Origin: Methylobacillus sp. MM3
GTDB taxonomy: Bacteria; Pseudomonadota; Gammaproteobacteria; Burkholderiales; Methylophilaceae
Direction: 5' to 3'
DNA: 64,000 nt
Assembly: GCF_001645185.1 (NCBI RefSeq)
Contig: NZ_LXTQ01000011.1
Location: 124,001-188,000, forward strand
The position numbers were made by a program, and so were the translations under genes. The notes under the pieces are model-generated. The model searched no databases and was not told the DNA's origin. It saw nothing but the letters and a program-made list of their open reading frames with translations. Position 1 is the first letter of the stretch; every line of letters begins with the position of its first letter. This document shows positions 8,723-18,833 of the stretch, piece after piece.

Positions 8723-10567
8723 CTAGTTTGCCGAATCCTCCAGCACCCCCAAAAATGCATCCCCATATTTCGCCAGCTTGGCTTGTCCAACGCCGCTGAT
8801 ACGTCCCATTTCATCCAGCGTCTGCGGGCGCTGGTTGAGGATTTCCAGCAGCGTGCTGTCATGAAAAATCACATAAGGCGGCACGCCTTGTTCACGCGCC
8901 AGCTCCAGCCGCTTGGACTTGAGCGCCTGCCACAGCGGATCATCATTGGCGCCGGCAAAAGCTTCCTTTGCGCGGGCGCTGCGTTCGGCCTTGCTGGTTT
9001 TGCGGCGGGCGGGTTCGGCGTCGCGGCGTAGCCAGACTTCCTGCTCGCCTTTCAGCACCGGGCGTGCGGCGGTGGTGAGTTTCAGGCCGCCGTAGGCTTC
9101 CATGTCGGCCTCTAAAAATCCGCCGGCGACGAGTTGGCGGTAGACGCTGCTCCATTGTGCTTGCGTCAGGCCCTGCCCGATGCCGAAGGTAGAGAGGGCT
9201 TCGTGGCGGAATTGCGCGATCTTGTCGGTTTTCTTGCCCAGCAGCACGTCGATCAGGTGCGCGACGCCGAAGCGCTGGCCGGTGCGGTAGACGCAGGAAA
9301 GCGCCATTTGCGCGGCTTGCGTGGCCTCCCACGTATCCACCGGTTCCAGGCAATTGTCGCATTGGCCGCAGTTGCCGGGGTGTTCTTCGCCGAAATAGCG
9401 CAGGATGGTCTGGTGGCGGCAGGCGGTGGATTCGCAGAAGCCAAGCAGGGCGTCCAGTTTTTGGCGTTCGACGCGCTTGCGTTCTTCAGGGGCGTCGCCG
9501 GAATCGAGCATCTGGCGCATGCTCACCACATCGCCCAAACCGTAAGTCATCCACGCGTTGGCAGGTAGGCCATCGCGCCCGGCGCGACCGGTTTCCTGAT
9601 AGTAGCCTTCCATGCTCTTGGGCAGATCGAGGTGCGCGACGAAGCGCACGTTGGGCTTGTCGATGCCCATGCCGAAGGCGACGGTGGCGACCATGATGAC
9701 GCCTTCCTCGCGCAGGAATCTTCGCTGGTTGGCGTTGCGCGTGGAGGCATCCAGCCCGGCGTGGTACGGCAGCGCATCCCAGCCGCGCTCCTTGAGCCAG
9801 CCGGCGGTTTCTTCGACCTTGCGGCGCGAGAGGCAGTAGACGATGCCGGCGTCGTTGGCGTGTTCGGACTCCAGGAAGACTTCGAGCTGCTGCCGCGCAT
9901 TGGCTTTCTGCGTGACGCGGTATTTGATGTTGGGCCGGTCAAAACTGGAAACGAACTGACGCGCGTCTTCCAGCCCCAGCCGCTCGACGATTTCACCGCG
10001 TGTCGGCGCGTCGGCAGTAGCGGTCAGCGCAATGCGCGGAACGGTGGGAAAACGCTCGTGCAGAATGGTGAGCTGGCGGTATTCCGGGCGGAAGTCGTGG
10101 CCCCATTGCGATACGCAGTGGGCTTCGTCGATGGCGAAGAGGGCGATGCCGGTGTGTTCCTGCACCTGATCCAGCAGCGAGAGAAAGCCCTGCATCAGCA
10201 GGCGCTCGGGGGCGACGTACAGAATGTCCAACTCGCCCCGGATCAGGCGTCCGGTCACCTCGCGTGCCTCTTCGGCATCGAGGCTGGAGTTGAGAAAGGC
10301 AGCTTGTACCCCGGCCTGCTTGAGCGCATCGACCTGGTCCTGCATCAGCGCGATCAAGGGCGAAACGACGATGCCGGTGCCGCTGCGCAGCAGCGAAGGA
10401 ATCTGGTAGCACAGGGACTTGCCGCCGCCGGTGGGCATCAGCACCAGCGCATCGCCGCCTGCGGCCACATGCTCGACGATGGCCTGCTGCGGGCCGCGAA
10501 AATGGGTGTAACCGAAGACGTCGTGCAGGATCTGCGAGGGAGAGCGGGGCGGGCTGTTTTTATGCAT
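8723..10567 (-). CDS. recQ: ATP-dependent DNA helicase RecQ
   Basis: A 614-residue RecQ helicase, a 3'-5' DNA unwinding enzyme of recombination and fork repair. It shows Walker [10 protein letters not shown], the DEAH box with the RecQ loop ([16 protein letters not shown]), motif VI ([10 protein letters not shown]), the zinc-binding cysteines ([18 protein letters not shown]), an RQC winged helix and a C-terminal HRDC domain (about 530-608). Length and domain order are those of full bacterial RecQ. It is downstream of, and on the same strand as, a GGDEF/EAL gene 42 bp away; joint transcription is possible but functionally unexplained. Confidence 0.97.
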   Translation of the reverse strand: MHKNSPPRSPSQILHDVFGYTHFRGPQQAIVEHVAAGGDALVLMPTGGGKSLCYQIPSLLRSGTGIVVSPLIALMQDQVDALKQAGVQAAFLNSSLDAEEAREVTGRLIRGELDILYVAPERLLMQGFLSLLDQVQEHTGIALFAIDEAHCVSQWGHDFRPEYRQLTILHERFPTVPRIALTATADAPTRGEIVERLGLEDARQFVSSFDRPNIKYRVTQKANARQQLEVFLESEHANDAGIVYCLSRRKVEETAGWLKERGWDALPYHAGLDASTRNANQRRFLREEGVIMVATVAFGMGIDKPNVRFVAHLDLPKSMEGYYQETGRAGRDGLPANAWMTYGLGDVVSMRQMLDSGDAPEERKRVERQKLDALLGFCESTACRHQTILRYFGEEHPGNCGQCDNCLEPVDTWEATQAAQMALSCVYRTGQRFGVAHLIDVLLGKKTDKIAQFRHEALSTFGIGQGLTQAQWSSVYRQLVAGGFLEADMEAYGGLKLTTAARPVLKGEQEVWLRRDAEPARRKTSKAERSARAKEAFAGANDDPLWQALKSKRLELAREQGVPPYVIFHDSTLLEILNQRPQTLDEMGRISGVGQAKLAKYGDAFLGVLEDSAN

Positions 10568-10609
10568 AAGGCGGCATTTTACCCGCCGATGGCGGTATCA
10601 AATAGCAGT

Positions 10610-13600
10610 TCAGATATTGTCGAGCGCCATGCCCTCCCTGGCGTGTTTTTTCAGGAAGCTTTCGAACTCGCCAACGGGCAGCGGTTTGGAAAAGAGGTAA
10701 CCCTGCCCGTAGTCGCACCCGGCCGCGCTCAGCAGGTTGCGTTGCGTGACCGTTTCGACACCTTCTGCGACGACTTTCATGCCGAGCTTGTGCGCCATGA
10801 CGATAATGGCCTCGCACAGTGCCAGATCGTTGGAACCGGGCGTCAGGTTGCGCACGAAGGTTTGGTCGATCTTGATGTAGTCGATATCGAATCGTTGCAA
10901 GTAGGAGAGCGAGGAATAGCCGGTGCCGAAGTCATCCAGCGACACCTGGATTCCCGCATCGCGGAACTGCAGCAGTTTGTCGGTAATGGCGGTATTGGCG
11001 TCCATCAGCAGGCCTTCGGTGATTTCCACTGCGATGCTCTGGCCGGGCAGGTTCAAGGCTTTCAGCTGGTCGCCCCAGCTTTTCTTGGCGCGCTCGTTGC
11101 GGAATTGCACCGGTGACTTGTTGATGCTGATCTGGAATGCGGGATGGCTGGAGGCCCGCCATATCTGGCATTGGCGCGCGGCTTCGAGAAAAACGAAATC
11201 GCCAATCTCGACGATGAGGCCGGTTTCTTCCGCCACGGGGATGAACTTGGCCGGGCTGATCAGGCCGTATTGAGGATGTTGCCAGCGGATCAGCGCTTCG
11301 GCCTTGTATGTCGCGCCGGTGGCCAGCTCCACAATCGGCTGGTAGTAGACGCGGAACTGGTCGCGGGCCAAGGCGACACGCAAGTCATTGGCGAGGCGCA
11401 TGCGGGTCTGCGCCGCCTCCTGCATGGATTGCGTGAAATAACTGCAGCGATTGCGGCCCAGTTGTTTCGCGGAATACATGGCCTGGTCGGCGTTCTTGAG
11501 CAGCGCATCGATTTCGGTAGCGTCATCGGGATACATCGTGATGCCGATGCTGGTGGTCACGTAGGCCAGCTCTTCGCCTAGTTGAAAGGGCTCAGACAGT
11601 TTGTGCAGGATATTCTGCGCGACGCGCTCCACACAGCCCGGTTCGTCGAGTTCGCCAAGGATGACGGTGAACTCGTCGCCGCCCAGCCGCGCCACCGTGT
11701 CCGATTCGCGCACGCAGTTCACCAGCCGATTTGCCGCCTCCTTCAGCAACAGGTCGCCCATGCCGTGGCCGAGCGTGTCGTTGACCTCCTTGAAATGGTC
11801 GAGGTCAAGAAACAGCAAGGCCAACGGCGCGCCGGCCCGGTGCGCCTTCTTCACGTCCTGGTCGAGCCGGTCGTGGAACATGCGGCGATTCGGCAGGCCG
11901 GTCAGCGGATCGAAGTTGGCCTGCTGCCAGATCAGCTCCTCGGTCTTTTTCTTTTCGGTGATGTCGTAGAACAGCACCACACGGCGATGCACCGTCCGGT
12001 CTTCATTGAAAATGGTATTGATGGTCAGCCATTTGGTATAAGTTTCGCCATTTTTTCGGCGGTCGACGATTTCGCCTTCCCAATGGCCGCTATCGCCGAT
12101 TTCCTGCCAGATCGTGTGATAGAACGCATGGCCATTGCCGTCGCCGAAAGTCTGCGGATTTTTGCCGATGACTTCTTCCTGGGTGCAGCCCGTCAAGCGT
12201 GCGAATGCAGCGTTGATGGTCAGGATCGTGCCGTTGGCATCGGTGACCATCATCGCTTCGCTGCTGTTCTGATAAACGAGCAACGCCAGTTGCAGCTCTT
12301 CGTTGACCCGGCTCTGATCGATGGCGAGCCCCGCCAGGCTCGCGGCCTGGTCGATCACCCGGATGTCTTCCTCGCGGGGTGCCTGCGAGTACTGATGGTA
12401 GATGGCGAAGGTACCAAGCACCTTGCCGGAAGCGTTCTTGATCGGTTCCGACCAGCAGGATTTCAGGCCGGCCCGGGCCGCCAGCTCACAGTAGTCTTTC
12501 CAATAGGGATGGGTCTCGATATCCTCGACGATCACGCGCTCGCCGGTAAACGCGGCTGTGCCGCAGGAGCCCACACCGTTGCCAATGGCGACGCCATGAA
12601 TCGCGGCATTGTAAAAGTTGGGCAGCCGGGGCGCGGCGCCGGTCAGCAGATGCTTGCCGGCGCTGTCCATGAGCAGGATGCTGCACAGCATGTTGCTGTT
12701 TTCCTCCTCAATGGTTTTTACGATGGAATGCAGGATTTCCGGCAGGGGCGCATTGTGCGTCAGCAGTTCCAGCACCTGGTTGCGCGTGCGTTCGCGGCGG
12801 ACGGAGCGGTGGCGCTCGCGCCGATGTATTCGCCAGTTCCAGAAGGCGAGGCTTGCGATGACGGCAAGCACTGTTCCTCCGATTAGGACCAGCAAGTAAA
12901 AGTCGGTCTGGCGTTCGTAGGTAATGCCCTCCCAGTTATGGAGGATGGCCTGTGCTTCCGTGCCGGACAGGCTGTTCAGGCTCTTCTGCAAAATGGAGGC
13001 GAGTTCGGGCCAATCGTTGCGCACCGCCATGTAGATGGGGGCATTGTAGGGAGTATGGCCCACGGCCTTGATATTGCCGAATCCCTGGTCGCGGGCAACA
13101 TGGGTCACGATCAGGAGGTTGCCGACATAGGCATCCACGACGCCGGAAGTCAGCGCGCTCAGGGCTTCTTCGGCGATGTCCGCCTTGTAGAGCTGGATGT
13201 CGGGATAATCTTTTGCCAGCATCTCGGCCACGAGACCGGTCTTGAATACGACGACTTTTTTGCCTCTAAGGTCTGCCAGTTGATGGATGCCATCGGAATC
13301 CTTGCGTGTAAAAATGACAAAGGGTATCCGGATGTAAGGCGACTTCAGCGGAGTGAAACGGGAGTTCTTCAGCGTATTCAGATTGGTGGTTGCCGCGATC
13401 ACATCGGCCTTTTCGATGGCGGGATTCTCGACCGAGCGCACCAGTTGAAATTCGATACCGAGCATCGATTCCAGGCGTTTCAGGTAATCGATCGAAATGC
13501 CGCGGATTTCCTTGCTTTCGGAGAGAAAGCTTATCGGCTCCCAGCCATGATTAGCGGCGACGGTGATCACCGGATGGTTTTTGATCCAGGCTTGTTCCTC

Positions 13601-13735
13601 GACGGTCAATTGCAGCGCGGAGACGCTTGCCCTCGGCCGTGCGGAACTCTCGGCCGCCTGCGCGATTGCCGGGTATAGAGCAGCGTATGCCGAGATCAGC
13701 GTGAGAAAAACGGCAGTGGAAAACGATCTCAGCAT
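10610..13735 (-). CDS. Periplasmic-sensor GAF-PAS-GGDEF-EAL protein
   Basis: A 1041-residue c-di-GMP signalling protein. A signal peptide (1-27) precedes a periplasmic solute-binding domain of the SBP_bac_3 type (about 45-270), then one membrane helix (279-299), a GAF domain (about 328-473), a PAS domain (about 485-595), GGDEF (motif at 685-689, ARLGGDEF) and EAL (813-815, with DDFGTGYSS and EGVET). Catalytic motifs of both output domains look intact. The amino-acid-type binding domain implies control by a small periplasmic ligand. recQ lies 42 bp downstream. Confidence 0.93.
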   Translation of the reverse strand: MLRSFSTAVFLTLISAYAALYPAIAQAAESSARPRASVSALQLTVEEQAWIKNHPVITVAANHGWEPISFLSESKEIRGISIDYLKRLESMLGIEFQLVRSVENPAIEKADVIAATTNLNTLKNSRFTPLKSPYIRIPFVIFTRKDSDGIHQLADLRGKKVVVFKTGLVAEMLAKDYPDIQLYKADIAEEALSALTSGVVDAYVGNLLIVTHVARDQGFGNIKAVGHTPYNAPIYMAVRNDWPELASILQKSLNSLSGTEAQAILHNWEGITYERQTDFYLLVLIGGTVLAVIASLAFWNWRIHRRERHRSVRRERTRNQVLELLTHNAPLPEILHSIVKTIEEENSNMLCSILLMDSAGKHLLTGAAPRLPNFYNAAIHGVAIGNGVGSCGTAAFTGERVIVEDIETHPYWKDYCELAARAGLKSCWSEPIKNASGKVLGTFAIYHQYSQAPREEDIRVIDQAASLAGLAIDQSRVNEELQLALLVYQNSSEAMMVTDANGTILTINAAFARLTGCTQEEVIGKNPQTFGDGNGHAFYHTIWQEIGDSGHWEGEIVDRRKNGETYTKWLTINTIFNEDRTVHRRVVLFYDITEKKKTEELIWQQANFDPLTGLPNRRMFHDRLDQDVKKAHRAGAPLALLFLDLDHFKEVNDTLGHGMGDLLLKEAANRLVNCVRESDTVARLGGDEFTVILGELDEPGCVERVAQNILHKLSEPFQLGEELAYVTTSIGITMYPDDATEIDALLKNADQAMYSAKQLGRNRCSYFTQSMQEAAQTRMRLANDLRVALARDQFRVYYQPIVELATGATYKAEALIRWQHPQYGLISPAKFIPVAEETGLIVEIGDFVFLEAARQCQIWRASSHPAFQISINKSPVQFRNERAKKSWGDQLKALNLPGQSIAVEITEGLLMDANTAITDKLLQFRDAGIQVSLDDFGTGYSSLSYLQRFDIDYIKIDQTFVRNLTPGSNDLALCEAIIVMAHKLGMKVVAEGVETVTQRNLLSAAGCDYGQGYLFSKPLPVGEFESFLKKHAREGMALDNI

Positions 13736-13840
13736 TAAAACGTTTGGCCTCGAAAGAGTAGGCTTCCCAGTTGGAACTGGAAACGATTTTAACGTGAAAC
13801 CAGATGCTTAAGGTCTGAGTTTTAACAAGGTTATTATGGC

Positions 13841-13866
13841 GGGGCCAGCACGACAGGGCTGGCCCC
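13841..13866. terminator. GC-rich hairpin downstream of cysA
   Basis: A perfect 9-bp stem, GGGGCCAGC / GCTGGCCCC, with an 8-base loop lies between the cysA stop and the next gene on the same strand. It has no T-run on either side, so it may be a weak or factor-dependent terminator, or just an mRNA 3' structure. Confidence 0.45.
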
Positions 13867-13893
13867 GAATACAAACAGGCAGGAGCAGGGCGC

Positions 13894-14970
13894 TTATGCA
13901 ACTGCCGGGTTTGGGTCGATAAACACCCGCAAACTGCGCGGTTTCACGAATATCTCCTCGCCTTCCTTCAGCGCCAGTTCTCGGAAGCGTTCGCGCGTCA
14001 GTTCGGCCTCGACATATTCCGTGGCGTCCGCACGGGCCAGCTCCAGCCGGACGATCGGCCCGATGGCGTGAATGTGCACGACGGTGGCAGCGAAGGTTGA
14101 ACCGTTTTCCGGCGTACGGTGAATTTCGATGTCGTGCGGCCGCACGTAGGCAAGTGCGGCGGCATTCTGCGTATCTTCGTGGCCATCCACCGCCACTTCC
14201 AGTTCGCCGATCTTCGCAAACCCGTCGTGCACGCGGCTGTGGAACAGGTTCACATTGCCGAGAAACTGGTACACGAATGGCGTCGCCGGCTGATCGTAAA
14301 CCTCGTCAGGCGTGCCGACCTGCTCGATGCCGCCCTTGTTGAGCACGACCACGCGGTCCGCGACTTCCAGAGCCTCTTCCTGATCGTGCGTGACGAAAAC
14401 GCTGGTGATATGCAACTCGTCGTGCAGACGGCGCAGCCAGCGGCGCAAGTCCTTGCGTACCTTGGCATCGAGCGCACCGAAAGGCTCATCCAGCAGCAGC
14501 ACTTGCGGTTCCACAGCCAAGGCGCGGGCCAGGGCGATGCGTTGGCGCTGACCGCCGGAAAGCTGCGCGGGATAGCGGTCGGCGATCCAGTCGAGCTGCA
14601 CCAGCTCCAGCAGTTCGTGCACCTTGCGCCGGATTTCGGCTTCGGATGGCCGCTCTTGCCTGGGGCGAACGCGCAGGCCGAACGCCACGTTCTCGAATAC
14701 CGTCATGTGACGGAACAGCGCGTAATGCTGGAATACGAAGCCGACCTTGCGTTCGCGTACGTGGCTGCCGGTGGCATCCTTGCCGTGAAACAGCACATTC
14801 CCGCCGTCCGGTTGCTCCAGCCCGGCGATGATGCGCAGCAAGGTGGTCTTGCCGCAACCCGAAGGCCCGAGCAGCGCGGTGAGTTCGCCGCTCGGCAAAT
14901 CGAGGCTGATGTTGTTCAGTGCGGTAAAGTTGCCGAAACGTTTGTTGATGTTGCGGACTTCAATGCTCAT
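13894..14970 (-). CDS. cysA: Sulfate/thiosulfate ABC transporter ATPase CysA
   Basis: A 358-residue ABC ATPase that powers sulfate/thiosulfate import. It shows Walker [10 protein letters not shown], signature [15 protein letters not shown], Walker [13 protein letters not shown], the switch His ([10 protein letters not shown]), and a C-terminal TOBE-like regulatory region. The start is the ATG at 14970 ([13 protein letters not shown]), preceded by GAGGA; a longer frame to 15006 exists. It overlaps the end of cysW by 11 bp, completing the cysT-cysW-cysA order. No periplasmic binding-protein gene sits in this operon; two such genes lie 7-10 kb to the right. Confidence 0.96.
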   Translation of the reverse strand: MSIEVRNINKRFGNFTALNNISLDLPSGELTALLGPSGCGKTTLLRIIAGLEQPDGGNVLFHGKDATGSHVRERKVGFVFQHYALFRHMTVFENVAFGLRVRPRQERPSEAEIRRKVHELLELVQLDWIADRYPAQLSGGQRQRIALARALAVEPQVLLLDEPFGALDAKVRKDLRRWLRRLHDELHITSVFVTHDQEEALEVADRVVVLNKGGIEQVGTPDEVYDQPATPFVYQFLGNVNLFHSRVHDGFAKIGELEVAVDGHEDTQNAAALAYVRPHDIEIHRTPENGSTFAATVVHIHAIGPIVRLELARADATEYVEAELTRERFRELALKEGEEIFVKPRSLRVFIDPNPAVA

Positions 14971-15859
14971 TGCTGGTTTCCTCATTGCGGGCGCGGAGTT
15001 CCGCACCGGTTTTCCATTCCACGGCCGACTTCAGCGCCAGGGTGACCAAAGCCAGCCCGGCAAGCAGCGAAGCGGCGGCAAACGCGGCGGCGAAGTTGTA
15101 TTCGTTGTAAAGAATTTCCACATGTAGCGGCAGCGTGTTGGTCATGCCGCGAATGTGCCCCGACACTACCGACACCGCGCCGAATTCGCCCATCGCGCGG
15201 GCGTTGCACAAAATAACGCCATACAGCAGGCCCCATTTCACGTTGGGCAGCGTCACCCGCCACAGCGTCTGCCAGCCGGAAGCACCCATGGTGACGGCGG
15301 CTTCTTCTTCCTCGGTGCCTTGCGCCTGCATCAGCGGAATCAACTCGCGAGCAACGAAAGGAAAGGTGACGAAGATGGTGGCCAGCACGATGCCCGGCAC
15401 GGCGAAGATGATCTTCACGTCATGCGCCTGCAGCCATTCGCCGAACCAGCCTTGCGCGCCGAAGAGCAGCACATAGATCAGGCCGGCGATGACCGGCGAG
15501 ACCGCAAAAGGCAAGTCGATCAAGGTCAGCAGCAACTGCTTGCCGCGGAACTCGAACTTGGCGATGGCCCAGGCGGCTGCGATGCCGAACACCAGATTGG
15601 CCGGTACCGCGATCACGGTGGCGATCAATGTCAATTTGATCGCCGACAGCGCATCCGGATCGACAAGCGAAGCCCAGTACACTTCAAGGCCTTTGCGAAG
15701 CGCCTCGGTGAAAATCGCCGCCAGCGGTATAAACAGGAACAAACCGAGCCAGCCCAGCGCGATGGAGATCAGCAACCAGCGTACCCACGCCGGTTCTTGC
15801 GTGGCGCGCGAGGCCGGTACGGGCAATACGCTCAAGGGGTGTGAAATGACAGCAGACAT
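14960..15859 (-). CDS. cysW: Sulfate/thiosulfate ABC transporter permease CysW
   Basis: A 299-residue inner-membrane permease with about six helices and the EAA-type loop that docks the ATPase ([23 protein letters not shown]). Sequence follows the CysW branch ([20 protein letters not shown] near the C-terminus). It forms the channel with CysT. Its start codon overlaps the cysT stop by one base (TGATG), and its own end overlaps the cysA start, so translation of the three is probably coupled. Confidence 0.95.
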   Translation of the reverse strand: MSAVISHPLSVLPVPASRATQEPAWVRWLLISIALGWLGLFLFIPLAAIFTEALRKGLEVYWASLVDPDALSAIKLTLIATVIAVPANLVFGIAAAWAIAKFEFRGKQLLLTLIDLPFAVSPVIAGLIYVLLFGAQGWFGEWLQAHDVKIIFAVPGIVLATIFVTFPFVARELIPLMQAQGTEEEEAAVTMGASGWQTLWRVTLPNVKWGLLYGVILCNARAMGEFGAVSVVSGHIRGMTNTLPLHVEILYNEYNFAAAFAAASLLAGLALVTLALKSAVEWKTGAELRARNEETSNEH

Positions 15860-16716
15860 CAGGGATTCCTCTTTCCGTGGCGGCGGCTAATCCACCACTG
15901 CAAGCCGTTGATGAGCAGCAGCAGCGCGAACGAAATCACCAGCATGACTACCGCAATGGCCGTTGCCCCGGCATAGTCGTACTGTTCCAGCTTGGTGATG
16001 ATGAGCAAGGGCGAGATTTCCGAAATCAGCGGCATGTTGCCGGCGATGAAAATCACCGAGCCATATTCGCCCACGGCGCGGGCGAAGGCCAGCGCAAAGC
16101 CGGTAATCAACGCCGGCCAAAGTGCGGGCATCAGCACTTGGGCGAAGGTCTGCCAGCGAGAGGCACCAAGGCAGGCAGCGGCTTCCTCGACCTCGGCTTC
16201 CAGGTCTTCCAGCACCGGCTGCACCGTGCGTACCACGAACGGCAGCCCGATGAAAGTGAGCGCGATCACCACGCCCAACGGCGTGAACGCGACTTTGACG
16301 CCGAGCGGCTCTAGCCATTGCCCAAGCCAGCCGTTCGGCGCGTATATCGCTGTCAATGCGATACCGGCGACGGCGGTGGGCAAGGCGAAAGGCAGATCGA
16401 CAAGCGCATCCACCAGCCGCTTGCCGGGAAAGGTATAGCGCACCAGCACCCAGGCGGTAAGCAGGCCGAAGCCGGTGTTCAGCAGCGCGCCAATGGCGGC
16501 CGCGCCGAAAGAAAGGCGATAGGAAGCCAGTGCGCGTGGTGTGGTGACTGCCGTCCAGAACTCGCCCCAACCCAGCTCCGCTGTTTTGATGAAAGTAGCG
16601 GAAAGCGGGATCAGCACAATCAGGCTGAGATATAGAATGGTAAATCCCAATGCCAGGCCAAAGCCGGGCAGCACGCTATGGGATTTCCAGGAACGCAATA
16701 CAGCCATCGGTGTCAT
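15859..16716 (-). CDS. cysT: Sulfate/thiosulfate ABC transporter permease CysT (CysU)
   Basis: A 285-residue permease with about six membrane helices and the conserved docking loop ([24 protein letters not shown]). The [22 protein letters not shown] start and [18 protein letters not shown] segment are typical of CysT/CysU. It is the first gene of cysTWA. An in-frame ATG at 16707 is an alternative start. The 103-bp divergent region shared with the MFS gene carries an AT-rich block with a possible CysB-type operator, listed separately. Confidence 0.95.
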   Translation of the reverse strand: MTPMAVLRSWKSHSVLPGFGLALGFTILYLSLIVLIPLSATFIKTAELGWGEFWTAVTTPRALASYRLSFGAAAIGALLNTGFGLLTAWVLVRYTFPGKRLVDALVDLPFALPTAVAGIALTAIYAPNGWLGQWLEPLGVKVAFTPLGVVIALTFIGLPFVVRTVQPVLEDLEAEVEEAAACLGASRWQTFAQVLMPALWPALITGFALAFARAVGEYGSVIFIAGNMPLISEISPLLIITKLEQYDYAGATAIAVVMLVISFALLLLINGLQWWISRRHGKRNP

Positions 16717-16782
16717 CTCTAATCAAGGTTGCAGCCATGATAGCGACGCCACTTAATCTTAAAAAATAATATTTAATAATTA

Positions 16783-16802
16783 ATTTATTCCAATTGGTTA
16801 TA
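16783..16802 (-). promoter_or_regulatory. AT-rich motif shared with the oscA promoter, candidate CysB operator
   Basis: On the minus strand this reads TATAACCAATTGGAATAAAT, 18 of 20 bases identical to a motif upstream of oscA at 26198-26217. It contains the palindrome CCAATTGG and lies about 70 bp upstream of the cysT start, within an AT-rich divergent promoter region. CysB, a LysR-type regulator, binds long AT-rich sites upstream of sulfate genes in related bacteria. Assignment to CysB is inference; the shared motif is seen directly. Confidence 0.45.
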
Positions 16803-16819
16803 AAAGAACGAATAACAGC

Positions 16820-18097
16820 ATGACTCAGGATAAAAACATTCCGCCCAAACCCAAGCGCAAGCTCATCGAGATGCCTGGCAGCACCTTGTTAGCCGTCATG
16901 CTGGCGGGCCTGGCGATGCTGGGGCCCTTCTCGGTCGATACTTATCTGCCGGCTTTTCCCGATATCGAGCAAACGCTCGATACGGACCTGATTGCCGTTC
17001 AGCAAACGCTCACGGCTTACATGCTGTCGTTTGCGATCATGATCCTATGGCACGGAGCGCTGTCCGATGCATTCGGCCGCCGCAATATCGTACTGGTATC
17101 GCTGGCGGTGTTTGCGATAGGCTCTCTTGGCTGTGCGGCTTCGCACAGCATTGAATACTTGTGGGCGTTTCGCGTGCTGCAGGGAGTTTCGGCCGGGGCT
17201 GGGGTGGTAGTGGGGCGAGCCATCATTCGCGATCTGTACGAAGATGCCGCTGCCGCGCGCCTGCTCTCGCTGGTGACAATGATTTTCTCGATCGCGCCGG
17301 CCATCGCTCCCATTCTGGGCGGCTGGATCGTCAAATATTCCAACTGGCGCGCCATTTTTCTGTCGCTGTTCCTGTATACGGCGCTGTTGCTTTTCTACTG
17401 CTACAAGCGACTGCCCGAAACGCTCCCGAAAAGCCGCCGCACGCCCTTCAACCCGGCCTTTCTCGCCAACAGCTACAAGCAGATTTTCAAGTCGCCGGCC
17501 TTCCAGTTGAAAGCCGGTGCGATCGCGTTCAATTTTGCGGGGCTTTTTCTTTATGTCGCGGCGGCGCCGGTATTTATCACCAAGCACCTTGGCCTTGGTC
17601 CGGATCAGTTCGCCTGGCAGTTCGTTCCGGCAGTGGGCGGCATCTTTCTCGGTGCACTCACGGCCAACCGTTTCGCCGGCCGCATTTCCATCCCGATGAT
17701 CATGACGCTTGGGTACATATTGCTCATCGGCGCTTCAGCTGCCAACGTGCTCTATCACTTCTATTACCCGCCAGCCGTGCCATGGTCGGTGGTGCCGCTG
17801 TTTTTCTACACGTTGGGAATGTCTCTGGTCGCGCCGGTGCTGACGCTGCTGGTGATGGATCTTTTTCCGGATATCCGCGGCACCGTCGCTTCTTGCCAGT
17901 CATTCACTCAGACGATGCTGAGCGCAGTCTTTGCCGGCATTGTCGCGCCCTTTCTCGTGCATTCCGTATTGTGGCTCGCGGCCGGGCAACTGGCCTGTGC
18001 CGTGATCAGTCTGGTGCTATGGCGGGGCGGGCGGTATTACCACTACAAGCGCATGGTGCCGGTAAAAGATGTCAATGCATGGGAAGCCATCGAGTAG
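16820..18097 (+). CDS. MFS transporter, Bcr/CflA family
   Basis: A 425-residue, 12-helix major facilitator protein. It shows the Bcr/CflA signature PFSVDTYLPAFPDIEQ in the first helix, the motif-A loop (GALSDAFGRRNIVLVSL) and the RVLQGVSAGAGVVVGRAIIRDL stretch of drug:H+ antiporters. Relatives export bicyclomycin, chloramphenicol or cysteine-type compounds; substrate is unknown here. It is divergent from cysT and shares its promoter region, which makes control by sulfur supply conceivable. The ribosome site is weak. Confidence 0.88.
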   Translation: MTQDKNIPPKPKRKLIEMPGSTLLAVMLAGLAMLGPFSVDTYLPAFPDIEQTLDTDLIAVQQTLTAYMLSFAIMILWHGALSDAFGRRNIVLVSLAVFAIGSLGCAASHSIEYLWAFRVLQGVSAGAGVVVGRAIIRDLYEDAAAARLLSLVTMIFSIAPAIAPILGGWIVKYSNWRAIFLSLFLYTALLLFYCYKRLPETLPKSRRTPFNPAFLANSYKQIFKSPAFQLKAGAIAFNFAGLFLYVAAAPVFITKHLGLGPDQFAWQFVPAVGGIFLGALTANRFAGRISIPMIMTLGYILLIGASAANVLYHFYYPPAVPWSVVPLFFYTLGMSLVAPVLTLLVMDLFPDIRGTVASCQSFTQTMLSAVFAGIVAPFLVHSVLWLAAGQLACAVISLVLWRGGRYYHYKRMVPVKDVNAWEAIE

Positions 18098-18265
18098 GGC
18101 TTCCTTTGATGCGCGAGAAGCGGTTTTTATGGCTATGTACGTCATCGTACAGACGGCTCGCATCGGGGCATTTACTTTCTGATTGTGTGAGCAGGTTGCT
18201 AGCGCGGCCAGGCGCAGGGCTGGCAATTATTGATCCGATGTGCCACCCAATTCAGGAGAATGGAC

Positions 18266-18607
18266 ATGCATAGAATGCTGATCATTGTGCCGCTGACGGC
18301 GCTTCTGCTTTGCGGGTGCGTAGTAACGCCCGCGGACAGAGTGGTAGTGGCACCCGCATTGCCGGGATATGTAGAGTTGGAGATAGGCTACCCTTACTAC
18401 CATCAGCACGGATATTATTATTACTACGACAATAGCCGCTGGCTCTACTCGAATTCACGTTCCGGTCCCTGGACGGATTTGCCAAGAAGTCATTACCCGA
18501 AAGAGACCCGATTCAAAGGCCACCGGGGTAGAGACCACGATCGTGACCGTGACCGCCGTGACTATGATCATGACCGCTACGATCGTGACCGCTATGATCG
18601 GAGATAA
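18266..18607 (+). CDS. Small lipoprotein, Tyr-rich with Asp/Arg-repeat tail
   Basis: A 113-residue protein with a lipoprotein signal: hydrophobic LIIVPLTALLL then CGC with a plausible lipobox Cys. The mature part is Tyr-rich (YPYYHQHGYYYYYDNSRW, typical of YXWXY-type envelope proteins). The tail is an almost pure run of Arg, Asp, His and Tyr (RDHDRDRDRR, DRYDRDRYDRR). The start at 18266 is chosen because AGGAGA ends six bases upstream; ATG at 18260 abuts that site. It probably sits in the envelope; function unknown. A rho-independent terminator follows. Confidence 0.75.
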   Translation: MHRMLIIVPLTALLLCGCVVTPADRVVVAPALPGYVELEIGYPYYHQHGYYYYYDNSRWLYSNSRSGPWTDLPRSHYPKETRFKGHRGRDHDRDRDRRDYDHDRYDRDRYDRR

Positions 18608-18679
18608 CCTGAAATCTACGGGTTTCTGCCGATAAGACTAAGGTCGTTTCGTTTCCTCATTGCCTGCAGTAGGCTGAGT

Positions 18680-18714
18680 AGGGGCTGTTTGCAATCATTT
18701 GCCAGCCCCTTTTT
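18680..18714 (+). terminator. Rho-independent terminator after the lipoprotein gene
   Basis: An 8-bp stem, AGGGGCTG (18680-18687) / CAGCCCCT (18703-18710), with a 15-base loop is followed directly by TTTT. Confidence 0.75.
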
Positions 18715-18833
18715 GCCGGCTACTACCGGACTCGGCGGTTACCGGCGGCTGCCGAAATAGATCATTAATACAGGCAGCTAAGGTATTTGCAAGGTACTAT
18801 TCGGCTTCGCCCAATCAGATATGCAACCCCCTA

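Noticed and set aside
18530-18605. Short repeated units (gatcgtgaccg-like), considered as a tandem repeat or CRISPR
   Set aside because: They are the codons of the Arg/Asp-rich lipoprotein tail; units are irregular and there are no spacers.
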